Positions 5,787 through 15,859 of a stretch of DNA of 42,452 bases are shown in pieces. Location of the stretch: the NCBI GenBank assembly GCA_017434085.1, contig JAFRFY010000018.1, forward strand, positions 1-42,452, read 5' to 3'. Position 1 is the first letter of the stretch. Each line of letters begins with the position of its first letter. The DNA comes from Clostridia bacterium (GTDB lineage: Bacteria > Bacillota > Clostridia > Christensenellales > Aristaeellaceae). The position numbers were made by a program, and so were the translations under genes. The notes under the pieces were generated by a model. The model worked only from the letters and a program-made list of their open reading frames with translations, was not told where the DNA came from and searched no databases.

Positions 5787-7370
5787 TCAGATCCCCAGCA
5801 GGTCGCTGTAGGCTTTCAGCGCGCCGTCGGTATCGTGGGCGAGCACGCGCTTGGCGAGCACCTTGCCCAGCTGCACGCCCTCCTGGTCGAAGCTGTTGAC
5901 GTTCCAGCAGAAGCCCTGGAACATCACCTTGTTCTCGAAGTGGGCGAGCAGCGCGCCCAGCGCCTCGGGGGTCAGCTGTTCGCCGACGATGATGCTGGAG
6001 GGCCGTCCACCGGCGAAGGCCTTGTTGGGGTTGTCGTCCTTCTTGCCGCAGGCGAAGGCCATGATCTGGGCGGCCACGTTGGCGCACAGCTTCTGCTGGC
6101 TGGTGCTGCCCTGTATGACCACGTCCATGCCGGCCTGGTTCTTCCTAAAGCCGACGAACTGCAGCGGCACGATGTCGGTGCCCTGGTGCAAAAGCTGGTA
6201 GAAGGAGTGCTGGCCGTTGGTGCCGGGCTCGCCGAAGATCACCGGGCCGGTGACGTAGCCGATGCTCTCGCCGAAGCGGTTGACGGACTTGCCGTTGGAC
6301 TCCATGTCCAGCTGCTGCAGGTGGGCCGGGAAGCGGCTCAACGCCTGGGAGTAGGGCAGCACGGCGGTGGCGGGGTAGCCCAGCACGTTGCGCTCGTAGA
6401 CGCCGATGAGCGCGTCCAGCATGGCGGGGTTGTTGCGGATATCCGGGTTCTTGGCGGTCTCGTCGGCGGCGTGGGCGCCGTTCAGGAAGCGCTCGAACAC
6501 CTCGGGGCCGAAGGCCAGCGACAGCACCACGCCGCCCACGCAGGAGGTGGAGGAGTAGCGCCCGCCGATGTAGTCGTCCATGAAGAAGGCGGCCAGGTAG
6601 TCGGAGGACTTCGCCAGCGGCGAGGTCTCGCTGGTGACGGCCACCATGTGCTTCGAGGGGTCGAGCCCCGCGCCCTTCAGCGCGTCCTTCACGAAGGACT
6701 CGTTGGTCAGCGTCTCCAGCGTGGTGCCGGACTTGGACACCAGCACGAACAGCGCCCTGGACACGTCGATGCTCTTCAATACCGCCGCGGCGTCGTCGGG
6801 GTCCACGTTGCTGATGAACTTTGCTTCCATCTTGAAGGCGCCGTTCTGCCTGGCCCACTGCTCCAGCGCCAGGTACATGGCGCGGGGGCCCAGGTCGCTG
6901 CCGCCGATGCCGATCTGCACCACGGTGGTGAACTTCTCGCCCTTCGCGTTGGCGATCTCCCCGGCGTGGACCTTCCTGGCGAAGGCCGCCGCCTTCATCT
7001 GCTGGGAGACATAGAAGTCCCGCTTGTTCACGCCGTCGGCCACCACGTCGTCCCCGAGCTGGCCGCGGGTGAGCTGGTGCAGCACCAGGCGCTTCTCGCC
7101 GGTGTTGATGACCGTACCGTTGTACAGCGCGGCGAACTTGTCGGTCAGCTGGGCCTCGCCGGCCAGCGCGCCGAGGGCGTCGAGCACCTCTTCGTCCACG
7201 GGCCGGGCGGCGTAGTTGAACTGAAGGCCGCCCGCCATGGGCGCGGAATACTTCGCCACGCGCTCAGCGCCGTTTTCACCGGCCATGGCCTCGACCAGGT
7301 TCACGCGCCCCCTGAGGGCTTCCAGCTTGCTGTATGCGGACAGGGTATCCAGATTCTTCCAGGAAATCAT
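5787..7370 (-). CDS. pgi: Glucose-6-phosphate isomerase
   Basis: Interconverts glucose 6-phosphate and fructose 6-phosphate in glycolysis and gluconeogenesis. The 527-residue protein carries the SIS-domain features of the family: GIGGSDLGPRAM near 155, SKSGTTLET near 215, DDYIGGRYSSTS near 270 and the signature FGEPGTNGQHSFYQLLHQGT near 385. The catalytic Glu lies in that signature, and the Lys is probably in the C-terminal region after SFDQEGVQLGK. Length is close to the bacterial norm of about 450-550. ATG 7370 is preceded by AAAGGA, and a TGGACA-18-TATAAT promoter (7435-7430, 7411-7406) reads into it. Single-gene unit convergent with nudC, divergent from livJ. Confidence 0.96.
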   Translation of the reverse strand: MISWKNLDTLSAYSKLEALRGRVNLVEAMAGENGAERVAKYSAPMAGGLQFNYAARPVDEEVLDALGALAGEAQLTDKFAALYNGTVINTGEKRLVLHQLTRGQLGDDVVADGVNKRDFYVSQQMKAAAFARKVHAGEIANAKGEKFTTVVQIGIGGSDLGPRAMYLALEQWARQNGAFKMEAKFISNVDPDDAAAVLKSIDVSRALFVLVSKSGTTLETLTNESFVKDALKGAGLDPSKHMVAVTSETSPLAKSSDYLAAFFMDDYIGGRYSSTSCVGGVVLSLAFGPEVFERFLNGAHAADETAKNPDIRNNPAMLDALIGVYERNVLGYPATAVLPYSQALSRFPAHLQQLDMESNGKSVNRFGESIGYVTGPVIFGEPGTNGQHSFYQLLHQGTDIVPLQFVGFRKNQAGMDVVIQGSTSQQKLCANVAAQIMAFACGKKDDNPNKAFAGGRPSSIIVGEQLTPEALGALLAHFENKVMFQGFCWNVNSFDQEGVQLGKVLAKRVLAHDTDGALKAYSDLLGI

Positions 7371-7405
7371 GGTCTATCATCCTTTCGTGGTTTCTTGATG
7401 ACACC

Positions 7406-7435
7406 ATTATACCAAAGCGGCGGGGGATTTGTCCA
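7406..7435 (-). promoter_or_regulatory. Promoter of pgi
   Basis: TGGACA (7435-7430), 18-base spacer, TATAAT (7411-7406), about 35 bases before the start codon. Confidence 0.65.
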
Positions 7436-7481
7436 GTCCATGAAATAACCAAAAATACGCGAAAATGGACGCTTGCCGCGC

Positions 7482-7510
7482 TTGACAACAATATGAAGGA
7501 AAGGTATATT
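7482..7510 (+). promoter_or_regulatory. Promoter of the liv operon
   Basis: TTGACA (7482-7487), 17-base spacer, TATATT (7505-7510): near-consensus. A small dyad ATACAT-GAAT-ATGTAT (7530-7545) lies just downstream near the expected leader start and could be an operator. Confidence 0.8.
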
Positions 7511-7581
7511 AACCATTAACGATATGCGTATACATGAATATGTATGCCGTAGCGCGAATCTAAGTTGGGAGGAATCCGAAT

Positions 7582-8718
7582 ATGAAGTTCACCAAGGCTC
7601 TTGCTGCAATGATCCTCGCCATCGTGATGGTCGTGGGTCTGGCCTCCGCCGCCATGGCTGAGGATACGCTGAAGATCGGCGTCATCGGCCCCTTCACCGG
7701 CGCCGCCGCCATCTATGGCAACGCCTGCAAGTACGGCGCGCAGGTCGCCGCCGAGCAGATCAACGCCCAGGGCGGCGTCCAGATCGAGCTGCTCAACGAG
7801 GACGACGAGCACGATCCCGAGAAGTCCCTCAACGCCTACAACAACGTGCTGGACAACGGCGCTCAGATGATCGCCGGCACCACCACCACCACCCCCTGCA
7901 TCGCCGTTGGCGCTCAGGCCAACGAGGATCGCGTGTTCATGCTGACCCCCTCCGCCTCCTCCCCCGATGTGACCGCGAACAAGGACAACGTGTTCCAGGT
8001 GTGCTTCACCGATCCCGCCCAGGGCACCGCCTCCGCGCAGTACATCAAGGAGCATGATCTGGCCACCAAGATCGCCATCATCTACAACAACGCCGACGCC
8101 TACTCCACCGGCATCTATCAGACCTTCGTGGACGAAGCGCCCGCGCTGGGCCTGGAGATCGTCTCCACCACCACCTTCACCGACGAGACCACCGACTTCT
8201 CCGTGCAGGTTTCCGACGCGAAGGACGCCGGCGCCGACCTGGTGTTCCTGCCCATCTACTACACCCCCGCTTCCATGATCCTGCAGACCGCCAAGACCAT
8301 GGACTACGCGCCCGTGTTCTTCGGCGTGGACGGCATGGACGGCATACTGACCATGGAGGGCTTCGACGCCTCCCTGGCCGAGGGCGTGTTCATGCTGACC
8401 CCCTTCTCCGCCGATGCCGAGGACGAGGCCACCAAGGCCTTCGTCGCCCGCTATCAGGAGATCACCGGCGAGATCCCGAACCAGTTTGCCGCCGACGCCT
8501 ATGACGCCGTCAACGCGCTCTACGCCGCCAGCCTGAACGCCGGCATCACCGGCGACACCTCCGCCGAGGACGCCTGCGAGCTGCTCATCGAGCAGTTCAA
8601 GACCCTCCAGGTGGAAGGCCTGACCGGCAGCATGACCTGGGACGAGACCGGCGCCGTGACCAAGACCCCCACCGCCGTCATCATCAAGGATGGCGCCTAC
8701 GTGGGCTTCAACGGCTGA
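7582..8718 (+). CDS. livJ: Branched-chain amino acid ABC transporter, substrate-binding protein
   Basis: A 378-residue extracytoplasmic binding protein of the Leu/Ile/Val-binding (peripla_BP_6) family. A signal peptide (residues 1-26, ending ASAAMA before EDTLKIG) precedes the two-lobe domain, with family motifs IGVIGPFTGAAAIYG, the KYGAQVAAEQINAQGG helix and DAYDAVNALY. There is no lipobox cysteine, so unlike most Gram-positive binding proteins it is not an obvious lipoprotein. GGGAGGA precedes the ATG. It is the first gene of livJHMGF; a stable hairpin after its stop probably raises its level over the membrane genes. Codon use is strongly GC-biased, as expected of a highly expressed gene. 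Exact ligand (Leu, Ile, Val or another amino acid) cannot be told. Confidence 0.93.
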   Translation: MKFTKALAAMILAIVMVVGLASAAMAEDTLKIGVIGPFTGAAAIYGNACKYGAQVAAEQINAQGGVQIELLNEDDEHDPEKSLNAYNNVLDNGAQMIAGTTTTTPCIAVGAQANEDRVFMLTPSASSPDVTANKDNVFQVCFTDPAQGTASAQYIKEHDLATKIAIIYNNADAYSTGIYQTFVDEAPALGLEIVSTTTFTDETTDFSVQVSDAKDAGADLVFLPIYYTPASMILQTAKTMDYAPVFFGVDGMDGILTMEGFDASLAEGVFMLTPFSADAEDEATKAFVARYQEITGEIPNQFAADAYDAVNALYAASLNAGITGDTSAEDACELLIEQFKTLQVEGLTGSMTWDETGAVTKTPTAVIIKDGAYVGFNG

Positions 8719-8734
8719 TACGCTCAACCCCATT

Positions 8735-8761
8735 CCCGACCCCGGTTCGACCGGGGTCGGG
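8735..8761 (+). terminator. Stable intergenic hairpin after livJ
   Basis: Perfect 11-bp stem CCCGACCCCGG / CCGGGGTCGGG with loop TTCGA and no U-tract. More likely an mRNA-stabilising or partial-termination element setting livJ above livHMGF than a full terminator. Confidence 0.6.
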
Positions 8762-8797
8762 GTATGCCGTTGATTGAGGTGCGTTGCGACCGTACCC

Positions 8798-8888
8798 GGG
8801 CGATGAGGGCATCGCCCCTACGGACGGGAGACGGTTGATCTGCCCCTGCGGGATAGAGACGGGGGTAGGGGCGATGCCCTCATCGCCC
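8798..8888. repeat. Inverted pair of GC-rich hairpin repeats
   Basis: A 24-base sequence containing TAGGGGCGATGCCCTCATCG at 8865-8888 and its exact reverse complement at 8798-8821. Each copy is itself a near-palindrome (GGGCGATG-AGGG-CATCGCCC). The same unit recurs at 3875, 3967, 16809, 16983 and 17076. It lies in the transcribed spacer between livJ and livH. Confidence 0.85.
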
Positions 8889-8908
8889 ACCCGTACACAA
8901 CGGTTTGG

Positions 8909-8960
8909 AGGTAACTGACGATTGTCAACAGAAGGGACTGCTGGCGATGGTCAGTTACCT
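8909..8960 (+). promoter_or_regulatory. Leader hairpin before livH
   Basis: AGGTAACTGAC (8909-8919) is perfectly complementary to GTCAGTTACCT (8950-8960), with a 30-base loop. The left arm overlaps a GGAGG ribosome site (8907-8911) that would serve an in-frame TTG (8922), giving LivH 23 more residues. TATAAT follows at 8961. See the livH finding. Confidence 0.5.
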
Positions 8961-9015
8961 TATAATCATTTATTTGAGGAGTTGGAAGACATGGTATCGT
9001 TCCTGCGATTCCTGA
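8947..9015 (+). CDS. Possible leader peptide overlapping livH
   Basis: A 22-codon frame from ATG 8947 to TGA 9013-9015, with GAAGGGA ten bases upstream. It begins MVSYLIIIYLRSW, so seven of the first ten codons after Met include Val, Leu, three consecutive Ile, and Leu, directly before a branched-chain amino acid permease. It overlaps the livH start in another frame. Whether it is translated is unknown; the composition may be chance. Confidence 0.3.
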   Translation: MVSYLIIIYLRSWKTWYRSCDS

Positions 9016-9875
9016 TCAACGGAATCAGCCTGGGCAGCGTGTACGCCATCATCGCGCTGGGATACACGATGGTCTACGGCATCGCCAAGATGCTGAACTT
9101 CGCCCACGGCGACGTGATCATGGTGGGTGCGTACATCGCGTTCTGCGCGATGCAATACCTGAACCTGCCGCCGCTGTTGTCGGTGCTGTGTGCCATGGTG
9201 GTCTGCACGTGCCTGGGCGTGATCATCGAAGGGCTGGCCTACCGGCCCCTTCGCCAGGCGCCCAAGCTGGCGGTGCTGATCACGGCCATCGGCGTGAGCT
9301 ACTTTTTGCAGAACACGGCGCTGCTCATATGGAGCTCCAACCCCAAGGTGTTCCCCTCCGTGTTCAGCGTGGGCCAGATCAAGCTGTTCGACGGCAACCT
9401 GGTCATCTCTTCGGAGACCATACTGACCATCGCCGCCAACATCGTGATCATGGTGGCGCTGACGCTGTTCACCGGCCGCACCAAGATGGGCAAGGCCATG
9501 CGCGCGGTCTCGGAGGACAAGGGCGCGGCGGAGCTCATGGGCATCAACGTCAACCGCACCATCTCCCTGACCTTCGCCATAGGCTCGGCGCTTGCGGCCG
9601 TGGCGGGCGTGCTGCTGTGCTCGGCGTATCCCACGCTCCAGCCCACCACGGGCTCCATGCCCGGCATCAAGGCGTTTACGGCGGCGGTGTTCGGCGGCAT
9701 CGGCTCCATTCCCGGGGCGATGATCGGCGGGCTGCTGCTGGGCATCATCGAGATACTGGGCAAGGCGTACATCTCCACGGAGCTGGGCGACGCGCTGGTG
9801 TTCGCGGTGCTGATCATCGTGTTGCTGTTCAAGCCCGCGGGATTGCTGGGCAAGCCCGTGAACGAGAAAGTGTGA
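8991..9875 (+). CDS. livH: Branched-chain amino acid ABC transporter permease LivH
   Basis: A 294-residue polytopic inner-membrane permease of the LivH type (BPD_transp_2 fold), one of the two subunits forming the translocation path. Typical features are the N-terminal NGISLGSVYAIIALGYTMVYG helix, LNFAHGDVIMVGAY, the cytoplasmic loop MGKAMRAVSEDKGAAELMGINVNR that contacts the ATPase, and FTAAVFGGIGSIPGAMIGGLLLG near the C-terminus. About eight hydrophobic segments are visible. I start at ATG 8991, nine bases after GAGGAG, which gives the usual family length and N-terminus; the frame is open upstream to TTG 8922, which has its own GGAGG. It is ten bases ahead of livM. Confidence 0.92.
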   Translation: MVSFLRFLINGISLGSVYAIIALGYTMVYGIAKMLNFAHGDVIMVGAYIAFCAMQYLNLPPLLSVLCAMVVCTCLGVIIEGLAYRPLRQAPKLAVLITAIGVSYFLQNTALLIWSSNPKVFPSVFSVGQIKLFDGNLVISSETILTIAANIVIMVALTLFTGRTKMGKAMRAVSEDKGAAELMGINVNRTISLTFAIGSALAAVAGVLLCSAYPTLQPTTGSMPGIKAFTAAVFGGIGSIPGAMIGGLLLGIIEILGKAYISTELGDALVFAVLIIVLLFKPAGLLGKPVNEKV

Positions 9876-9885
9876 GGTGCGGTGT

Positions 9886-10929
9886 ATGAAGCTGAAAAAA
9901 AGTACGGTCAACAACCTCATATCCTTCGGCATCGTCATCATCGCCTTCATCGTGTGCCAGTCCATGATCTCCACCGGCGTGATGAAGCGCTCCCTGCGGG
10001 GCCAGATGATCCCGATCTGCGTGTACATCGTCATGGCCGTGTCGCTGAACCTGGTGGTGGGCATTTCCGGCGAGCTCTCGCTGGGCCACGCGGGGTTCAT
10101 GTCCATCGGCGCGTTCTCGGGCATCATCGCCTCGGCGTGGCTTAGGACCTTCGGGCTTGAAAACGAGCTCATACGGCTGATACTCTCCATGGTCGCCGCG
10201 GGGGTGATGGCCGGCGTGTTCGGCGCGCTGATCGGTATTCCCGTATTGCGCCTGCGGGGCGACTACCTCGCCATCGTGACGCTGGCCTTCGGCGAGATCA
10301 TACGCAATGTGCTGAACTGCCTGTACTTCTCGCTGGAGGGCAGGCGGCTGCACGTGTCCTTCAACAACCCCAACATTCCCGGCACGATACTGCTCAACGG
10401 CCCCAACGGCGCCAAGGATGTTCAAAAGATCGCCACCTTCCCGGCGGGCTTCGTGCTGATACTGTTCACGCTGTTCGTGGTGATGAACCTGATCAACAGC
10501 CGCTCCGGCCGCGCGATCATGGCGGCGCGGGACAACCGCATCGCCGCCGAGGCCATGGGCATCAATGTCACCAAGTACAAGATGATGGCCTTCGTGACCG
10601 CCGCGGTGCTGGCGGGCATGGCGGGGGCGCTGTACGGCCTGAGCATGGCCACGGTGACCGCCTCGAAGTTCAAGTTCGACACCTCGATACTGGTGCTGGT
10701 GTTCGTGGTGCTGGGCGGCATCGGCAACATCTGGGGCTCCATCATCGCGGCGGCGCTTCTGACCGTGCTGCCCGAGCTGCTCAGGGCCTTCGCCGATTAC
10801 CGCATGCTGATCTACGCCATCGTGCTGATACTGGTGATGCTGGTGACCAACAATCCCACCATGCGGGCGCTGCTCGGCAAGCTGGTCCCCCGCAGGAACG
10901 GCAGGCAGAAGGGAGGCGCGGCGGCATGA
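9886..10929 (+). CDS. livM: Branched-chain amino acid ABC transporter permease LivM
   Basis: The second permease subunit, 347 residues. The family pattern is clear: MAVSLNLVVGISGELSLGHAGFMSIGAF near 45-75, LRLRGDYLAIVTLAFGEIIR near 120-140 and the ATPase-contact loop SRSGRAIMAARDNRIAAEAMGINV near 205-230, then the ILVLVFVVLGGIGNIWGSIIAAALL stretch. About nine to ten membrane segments. ATG 9886 follows GAGGTG by six bases; a GTG at 9877 would add three residues but lies in that site. Its stop overlaps the livG start by four bases (ATGA), indicating translational coupling. The short basic tail ends RRNGRQKGGAAA. Confidence 0.94.
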   Translation: MKLKKSTVNNLISFGIVIIAFIVCQSMISTGVMKRSLRGQMIPICVYIVMAVSLNLVVGISGELSLGHAGFMSIGAFSGIIASAWLRTFGLENELIRLILSMVAAGVMAGVFGALIGIPVLRLRGDYLAIVTLAFGEIIRNVLNCLYFSLEGRRLHVSFNNPNIPGTILLNGPNGAKDVQKIATFPAGFVLILFTLFVVMNLINSRSGRAIMAARDNRIAAEAMGINVTKYKMMAFVTAAVLAGMAGALYGLSMATVTASKFKFDTSILVLVFVVLGGIGNIWGSIIAAALLTVLPELLRAFADYRMLIYAIVLILVMLVTNNPTMRALLGKLVPRRNGRQKGGAAA

Positions 10930-11783
10930 GCGAGACCGTGAAGCGCAGACAGAACACCAAGATGGTGCCCGCCCCGAGCCACGGCATCATTCCCGAGCGC
11001 GACCTGTACGATTCCCCGGTGCTGGAGGCGCGGCACCTGGGCATAGAGTTCGGCGGCTTAAAGGCCGTGGACGACTTCAACCTCGTCATCGGCAAGACCG
11101 AGATCGCCGGGCTGATCGGCCCCAACGGCGCGGGCAAGACTACCGTGTTCAACCTGCTGACGAAGGTGTACCAGCCCACCATGGGCTCCATTATGCTCAA
11201 CGGGCGCGACATGCACGGCATGAATACCGTACAGGCCAACAAGCTGGGCATCGCCCGCACCTTCCAGAACATCCGCCTGTTCGACAACATGACGGTGGAG
11301 GACAACGTGCGCATCGGCCTGCACAACCAGATCAGCTACGGCATGTTCTCCGGCATATTCCGCATGCCGGCCTACTGGCAGGGCGAGAAGCGCCAGCACG
11401 AGAAGGCCATGGAGCTATTGAGCATATTCGACATGCAGGACATGGCGAAGGCCCAGGCGGGCTCGCTGCCCTACGGCGCGCAGCGCCGGCTGGAGATCGT
11501 GCGCGCGCTGGCCACGAAGCCCTCGCTTTTGCTGCTGGACGAGCCCGCGGCGGGCATGAACCCCCACGAGACCGAGGAGCTGATGAACAACATCGCCCGC
11601 ATCCGCGACCAGTTCCACATCGCCATCATGCTCATAGAGCACGACATGAACCTGGTCATGGGCGTGTGCGAGGGCATCTGTGTATTGAACTACGGGCGCA
11701 TCATCGCCAAGGGCACCCCGGACGAGATACAGTCCAATCCCACGGTCATTGAAGCCTATCTGGGCAAGAAGAAGGAGGGGTAA
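10926..11783 (+). CDS. livG: Branched-chain amino acid ABC transporter ATPase LivG
   Basis: One of the two ATPase subunits of the transporter, 285 residues. Walker A GPNGAGKTT near residue 69, Q-loop TFQNIRLF near 115, a LivG-type degenerate signature (LPYGAQRRLEI near 185), Walker B LLLLDEPAAGMNP near 205 and switch histidine LIEHDM near 240 are all present. The C-terminal PTVIEAYLG segment is typical of LivG/LptB-like ATPases. It has a polar N-terminal extension of about 30 residues (MSETVKRRQNTKMVPAPSHG) before the first strand, longer than the usual 255-residue LivG. It overlaps livM by four bases and is followed two bases later by livF. Confidence 0.94.
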   Translation: MSETVKRRQNTKMVPAPSHGIIPERDLYDSPVLEARHLGIEFGGLKAVDDFNLVIGKTEIAGLIGPNGAGKTTVFNLLTKVYQPTMGSIMLNGRDMHGMNTVQANKLGIARTFQNIRLFDNMTVEDNVRIGLHNQISYGMFSGIFRMPAYWQGEKRQHEKAMELLSIFDMQDMAKAQAGSLPYGAQRRLEIVRALATKPSLLLLDEPAAGMNPHETEELMNNIARIRDQFHIAIMLIEHDMNLVMGVCEGICVLNYGRIIAKGTPDEIQSNPTVIEAYLGKKKEG

Positions 11784-11785
11784 GC

Positions 11786-12511
11786 ATGAGCGAGAACGTC
11801 GGAACGCCCCTTCTCAAGGTGGAGGACATCCACGTCTACTACGGCTCCATACACGCCATCAAGGGCATATCCTTCGAGGTCAACGAGGGCGAGATCGTCA
11901 CGCTGATCGGCGCCAACGGCGCGGGCAAGTCCACCACGCTGAACACCGTGTCCGGGCTTTTGAAGCCCCGCATGGGCATGATCTCCTTCAAGGGGGAGAG
12001 CATCGTGGGCATCGGCGCGAACCGCATCGTCTCAAAGGGCATGGCGCTGTGCCCCGAGGGGCGGCGCGTGTTCCAGCAGATGACGGTGCGCGAGAACCTG
12101 GAGATGGGCGGCTTTTCCCGCCCCAAGGAGGAGATCCCCGCCTCGCTGGAGGACGTGTTCAAGCGCTTCCCGAGGCTGAAGGAGCGCGAAAAACAGGTGG
12201 CGGGCACGCTGTCCGGCGGCGAGCAGAAGATGCTTGCCATGGGCCGCGCGCTGATAAGCAAGCCCAAGCTGCTGATGCTGGACGAGCCGTCGATGGGCCT
12301 GGCCCCGATACTGGTGGAGCAGATCTTCGACATCATCAAGGAGCTGCACGCCGCGGGCGTCACCATACTGCTGGTGGAGCAGAACGCCCAGATGGCGCTG
12401 TCCATCGCCGATCGCGCCTACGTGCTGGGCACCGGCAAGATCACCATCTCCGGCTCCGCTGTGGACGTGCTCGCCGACGACCGCGTCCGCGCGGCGTACC
12501 TGGGCGGGTGA
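11786..12511 (+). CDS. livF: Branched-chain amino acid ABC transporter ATPase LivF
   Basis: Second ATPase of the Liv transporter, 241 residues, normal for LivF. Motifs: IHVYYGSIHAIKGISF at the N-terminus, Walker A GANGAGKST near 43, CPEGRRVFQQMTV (LivF-type Q-loop region) near 90, signature LSGGEQKMLA near 140, Walker B LLMLDEPSMGL near 165 and switch LVEQN near 195. ATG 11786 follows AGGAGGGG by five bases, and the livG stop lies two bases before. It is the last gene of the operon and is followed by a strong terminator. Confidence 0.95.
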   Translation: MSENVGTPLLKVEDIHVYYGSIHAIKGISFEVNEGEIVTLIGANGAGKSTTLNTVSGLLKPRMGMISFKGESIVGIGANRIVSKGMALCPEGRRVFQQMTVRENLEMGGFSRPKEEIPASLEDVFKRFPRLKEREKQVAGTLSGGEQKMLAMGRALISKPKLLMLDEPSMGLAPILVEQIFDIIKELHAAGVTILLVEQNAQMALSIADRAYVLGTGKITISGSAVDVLADDRVRAAYLGG

Positions 12512-12526
12512 CGGCAATACAGACAG

Positions 12527-12565
12527 ACGGACGCCCCGCGTTTTCGCGGGGCGTCCGTGTTTTAT
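12527..12565 (+). terminator. Terminator of the liv operon
   Basis: Perfect 14-bp stem ACGGACGCCCCGCG / CGCGGGGCGTCCGT around TTTT, then GTTTTATTT. It overlaps the very end of the convergent DUF1846 gene. Confidence 0.93.
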
Positions 12566-14046
12566 TTGTGGTACAGCCTCTTGGTCTCATACGTCGGCTC
12601 GCAGGTGATGTTCACGCCCAGCTTGCCGAACATGCCCTCGTCCACCTGGGAGAGTATCACGGTGGAGTGGGCCTCGCAGCCCTTGAGGTCGCTCAGCGCG
12701 TCCATGGCCTTTTCGGCGTTTTGGTCGGTGGCGGCGCAGATGGCCAGGGCCACCAGGGTCTCGTCGGTGTGCAGCCGGGGGTTGCGGTTGCCCATGTGCT
12801 CGACCTTTAAGTGGTTGATGGGCTCGATGACGGTGGGGGAGATGAGCTTGATCTCATCCGGTATGCCCGAGAGCATCTTGAGCGCGTTCAGCAGGCAGGC
12901 GGAGGAGGCGCCCAGCAGCGACGAGGTCTTGCCGGTGACGATGGTGCCGTCGTTGAGCTCCAGCGCCACGGCGGGCTCGCCGGTGCGGTGGGCCACCGCC
13001 AGCGCGGGCGCCACGGTGGAGCGGTCGGCCAGGTCCAGGTTCTGGGAGCGCATCAGCAGATCCAGCTTTTGAAGCTCCGCCTCCGAGGCGTGGCCCTGCT
13101 TGACCGCGCAGGCTGTGCGGTAGTAGCGGCGGATGATCTCCTGGCGCGAAGCCTCGCAGCACACCGCGTCGTCCACGATGGACATGCCCGCCATGTTGAC
13201 GCCCATGTCCGTGGGGCTCTTGTAGGGGCACTCGCCGTAGATGCGCTCGAATATGGCCCGCAGCACCGGGAAGATCTCGATATCGCGGTTGTAGTTGACC
13301 GCCTTTTTGTCGTAGGCCTCCAGGTGGAAGGGGTCGATCATGTTCACGTCGTTCAGATCGGCGGTGGCGGCCTCGTAGGCCAGGTTCACCGGGTGCTTGA
13401 GCGGCAGGTTCCAGATGGGGAAGGTCTCGAACTTGGCGTAGCCCGCCTTGACGCCCCGCCGGTGCTCGTGGTAGAGCTGGCTTAGGCAGGTGGCCATCTT
13501 GCCGCTGCCCGGGCCGGGGGCGGTGACCACCACCAGCGAGCGGGTGGTCTCGATGTACTCGTTGCGGCCAAAGCCCTCGTCTGAGACGATCAGCGGCACG
13601 TTGGCCGGGTAGTCCTGTATGCGGTAGAGCCGGTAGACCCGAAGCCCCATGCCCTCCAGCCGCGCCTTGAACAGGTCCGCGCCGGGCTGGCCGGTGTACT
13701 GCGTCAGCGCGATGGCCCCGACGTAGAGCCCGAAGTCCCGGAACACGTCGATCAGGCGGATTACGTCCATATCGTAGGTGATGCCCAGGTCGCCGCGCAC
13801 CTTGTTCTTCTCGATGTCGTTGGCGTTGATGGCGATGACGATCTCCGCCTGGTCCTTCAATTCAAGCAGCATGCGGATCTTGTTGTCGGGTGCAAAGCCC
13901 GGCAGCACGCGGGAGGCGTGGTAGTCGTCGAACAGCTTGCCGCCGAATTCCAGGTACAGCTTGCCGCCGAAGGAGTCGATGCGTTCGCGGATGCGGGTCG
14001 ATTGAAGCTGAATGTATTTCTGACTGTCAAATCCAATCCTGTTCAT
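12562..14046 (-). CDS. DUF1846 (UPF0371) family protein
   Basis: A 494-residue cytoplasmic protein of the DUF1846/UPF0371 family, found in many Firmicutes; its biochemical role is not established to my knowledge. The start MNRIGFDSQKYIQLQS and the FGGKLFDDYHASRVLPGF region are characteristic. A P-loop-like segment APGPGSGKMATC lies near residue 185, followed by LSQLYHEHRRGVKAGYAKFETFPIWNL, suggesting nucleotide or phosphate binding (inferred). The C-terminal third (NDGTIVTGKTSSLLGASSACLLNALK) is also family-typical. ATG 14046 follows GGGGGAGGA. A TATAAT (minus, 14102-14097) lies about 50 bases upstream with a poor -35. It is a single-gene unit, convergent with liv and divergent from the sugar kinase gene. 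Confidence 0.9.
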   Translation of the reverse strand: MNRIGFDSQKYIQLQSTRIRERIDSFGGKLYLEFGGKLFDDYHASRVLPGFAPDNKIRMLLELKDQAEIVIAINANDIEKNKVRGDLGITYDMDVIRLIDVFRDFGLYVGAIALTQYTGQPGADLFKARLEGMGLRVYRLYRIQDYPANVPLIVSDEGFGRNEYIETTRSLVVVTAPGPGSGKMATCLSQLYHEHRRGVKAGYAKFETFPIWNLPLKHPVNLAYEAATADLNDVNMIDPFHLEAYDKKAVNYNRDIEIFPVLRAIFERIYGECPYKSPTDMGVNMAGMSIVDDAVCCEASRQEIIRRYYRTACAVKQGHASEAELQKLDLLMRSQNLDLADRSTVAPALAVAHRTGEPAVALELNDGTIVTGKTSSLLGASSACLLNALKMLSGIPDEIKLISPTVIEPINHLKVEHMGNRNPRLHTDETLVALAICAATDQNAEKAMDALSDLKGCEAHSTVILSQVDEGMFGKLGVNITCEPTYETKRLYHK

Positions 14047-14168
14047 GGTCGTCCTCCCCCAATGCGCACGTCTGAGGCAAACACAATACAGGAATCATTA
14101 TAGCAAATTCCGACAGGTTACGTCATTACAAACGGATTAAAATGCTGTCACATTTTTTCCGCGACCAC

Positions 14169-14197
14169 TGGTCAATGCGCGGATATTATGCTATAAT
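14169..14197 (+). promoter_or_regulatory. Promoter of the FGGY kinase gene
   Basis: TGGTCA (14169-14174), 17 bases, TATAAT (14192-14197) with TG one base upstream (extended -10, TGCTATAAT). Confidence 0.7.
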
Positions 14198-14246
14198 GTA
14201 AAGGGTAGATTACCTGCGTGGACGCAGTGAAGGAGGATGACATACC

Positions 14247-15848
<1,602 letters not shown>

Positions 15849-15859
15849 TTTCTCTGATG

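Noticed and set aside
8922..8990. TTG 8922 as the only start of livH
   Set aside because: It would add 23 polar residues not seen in LivH; ATG 8991 with GAGGAG gives the family N-terminus. The alternative is kept as part of the leader finding.
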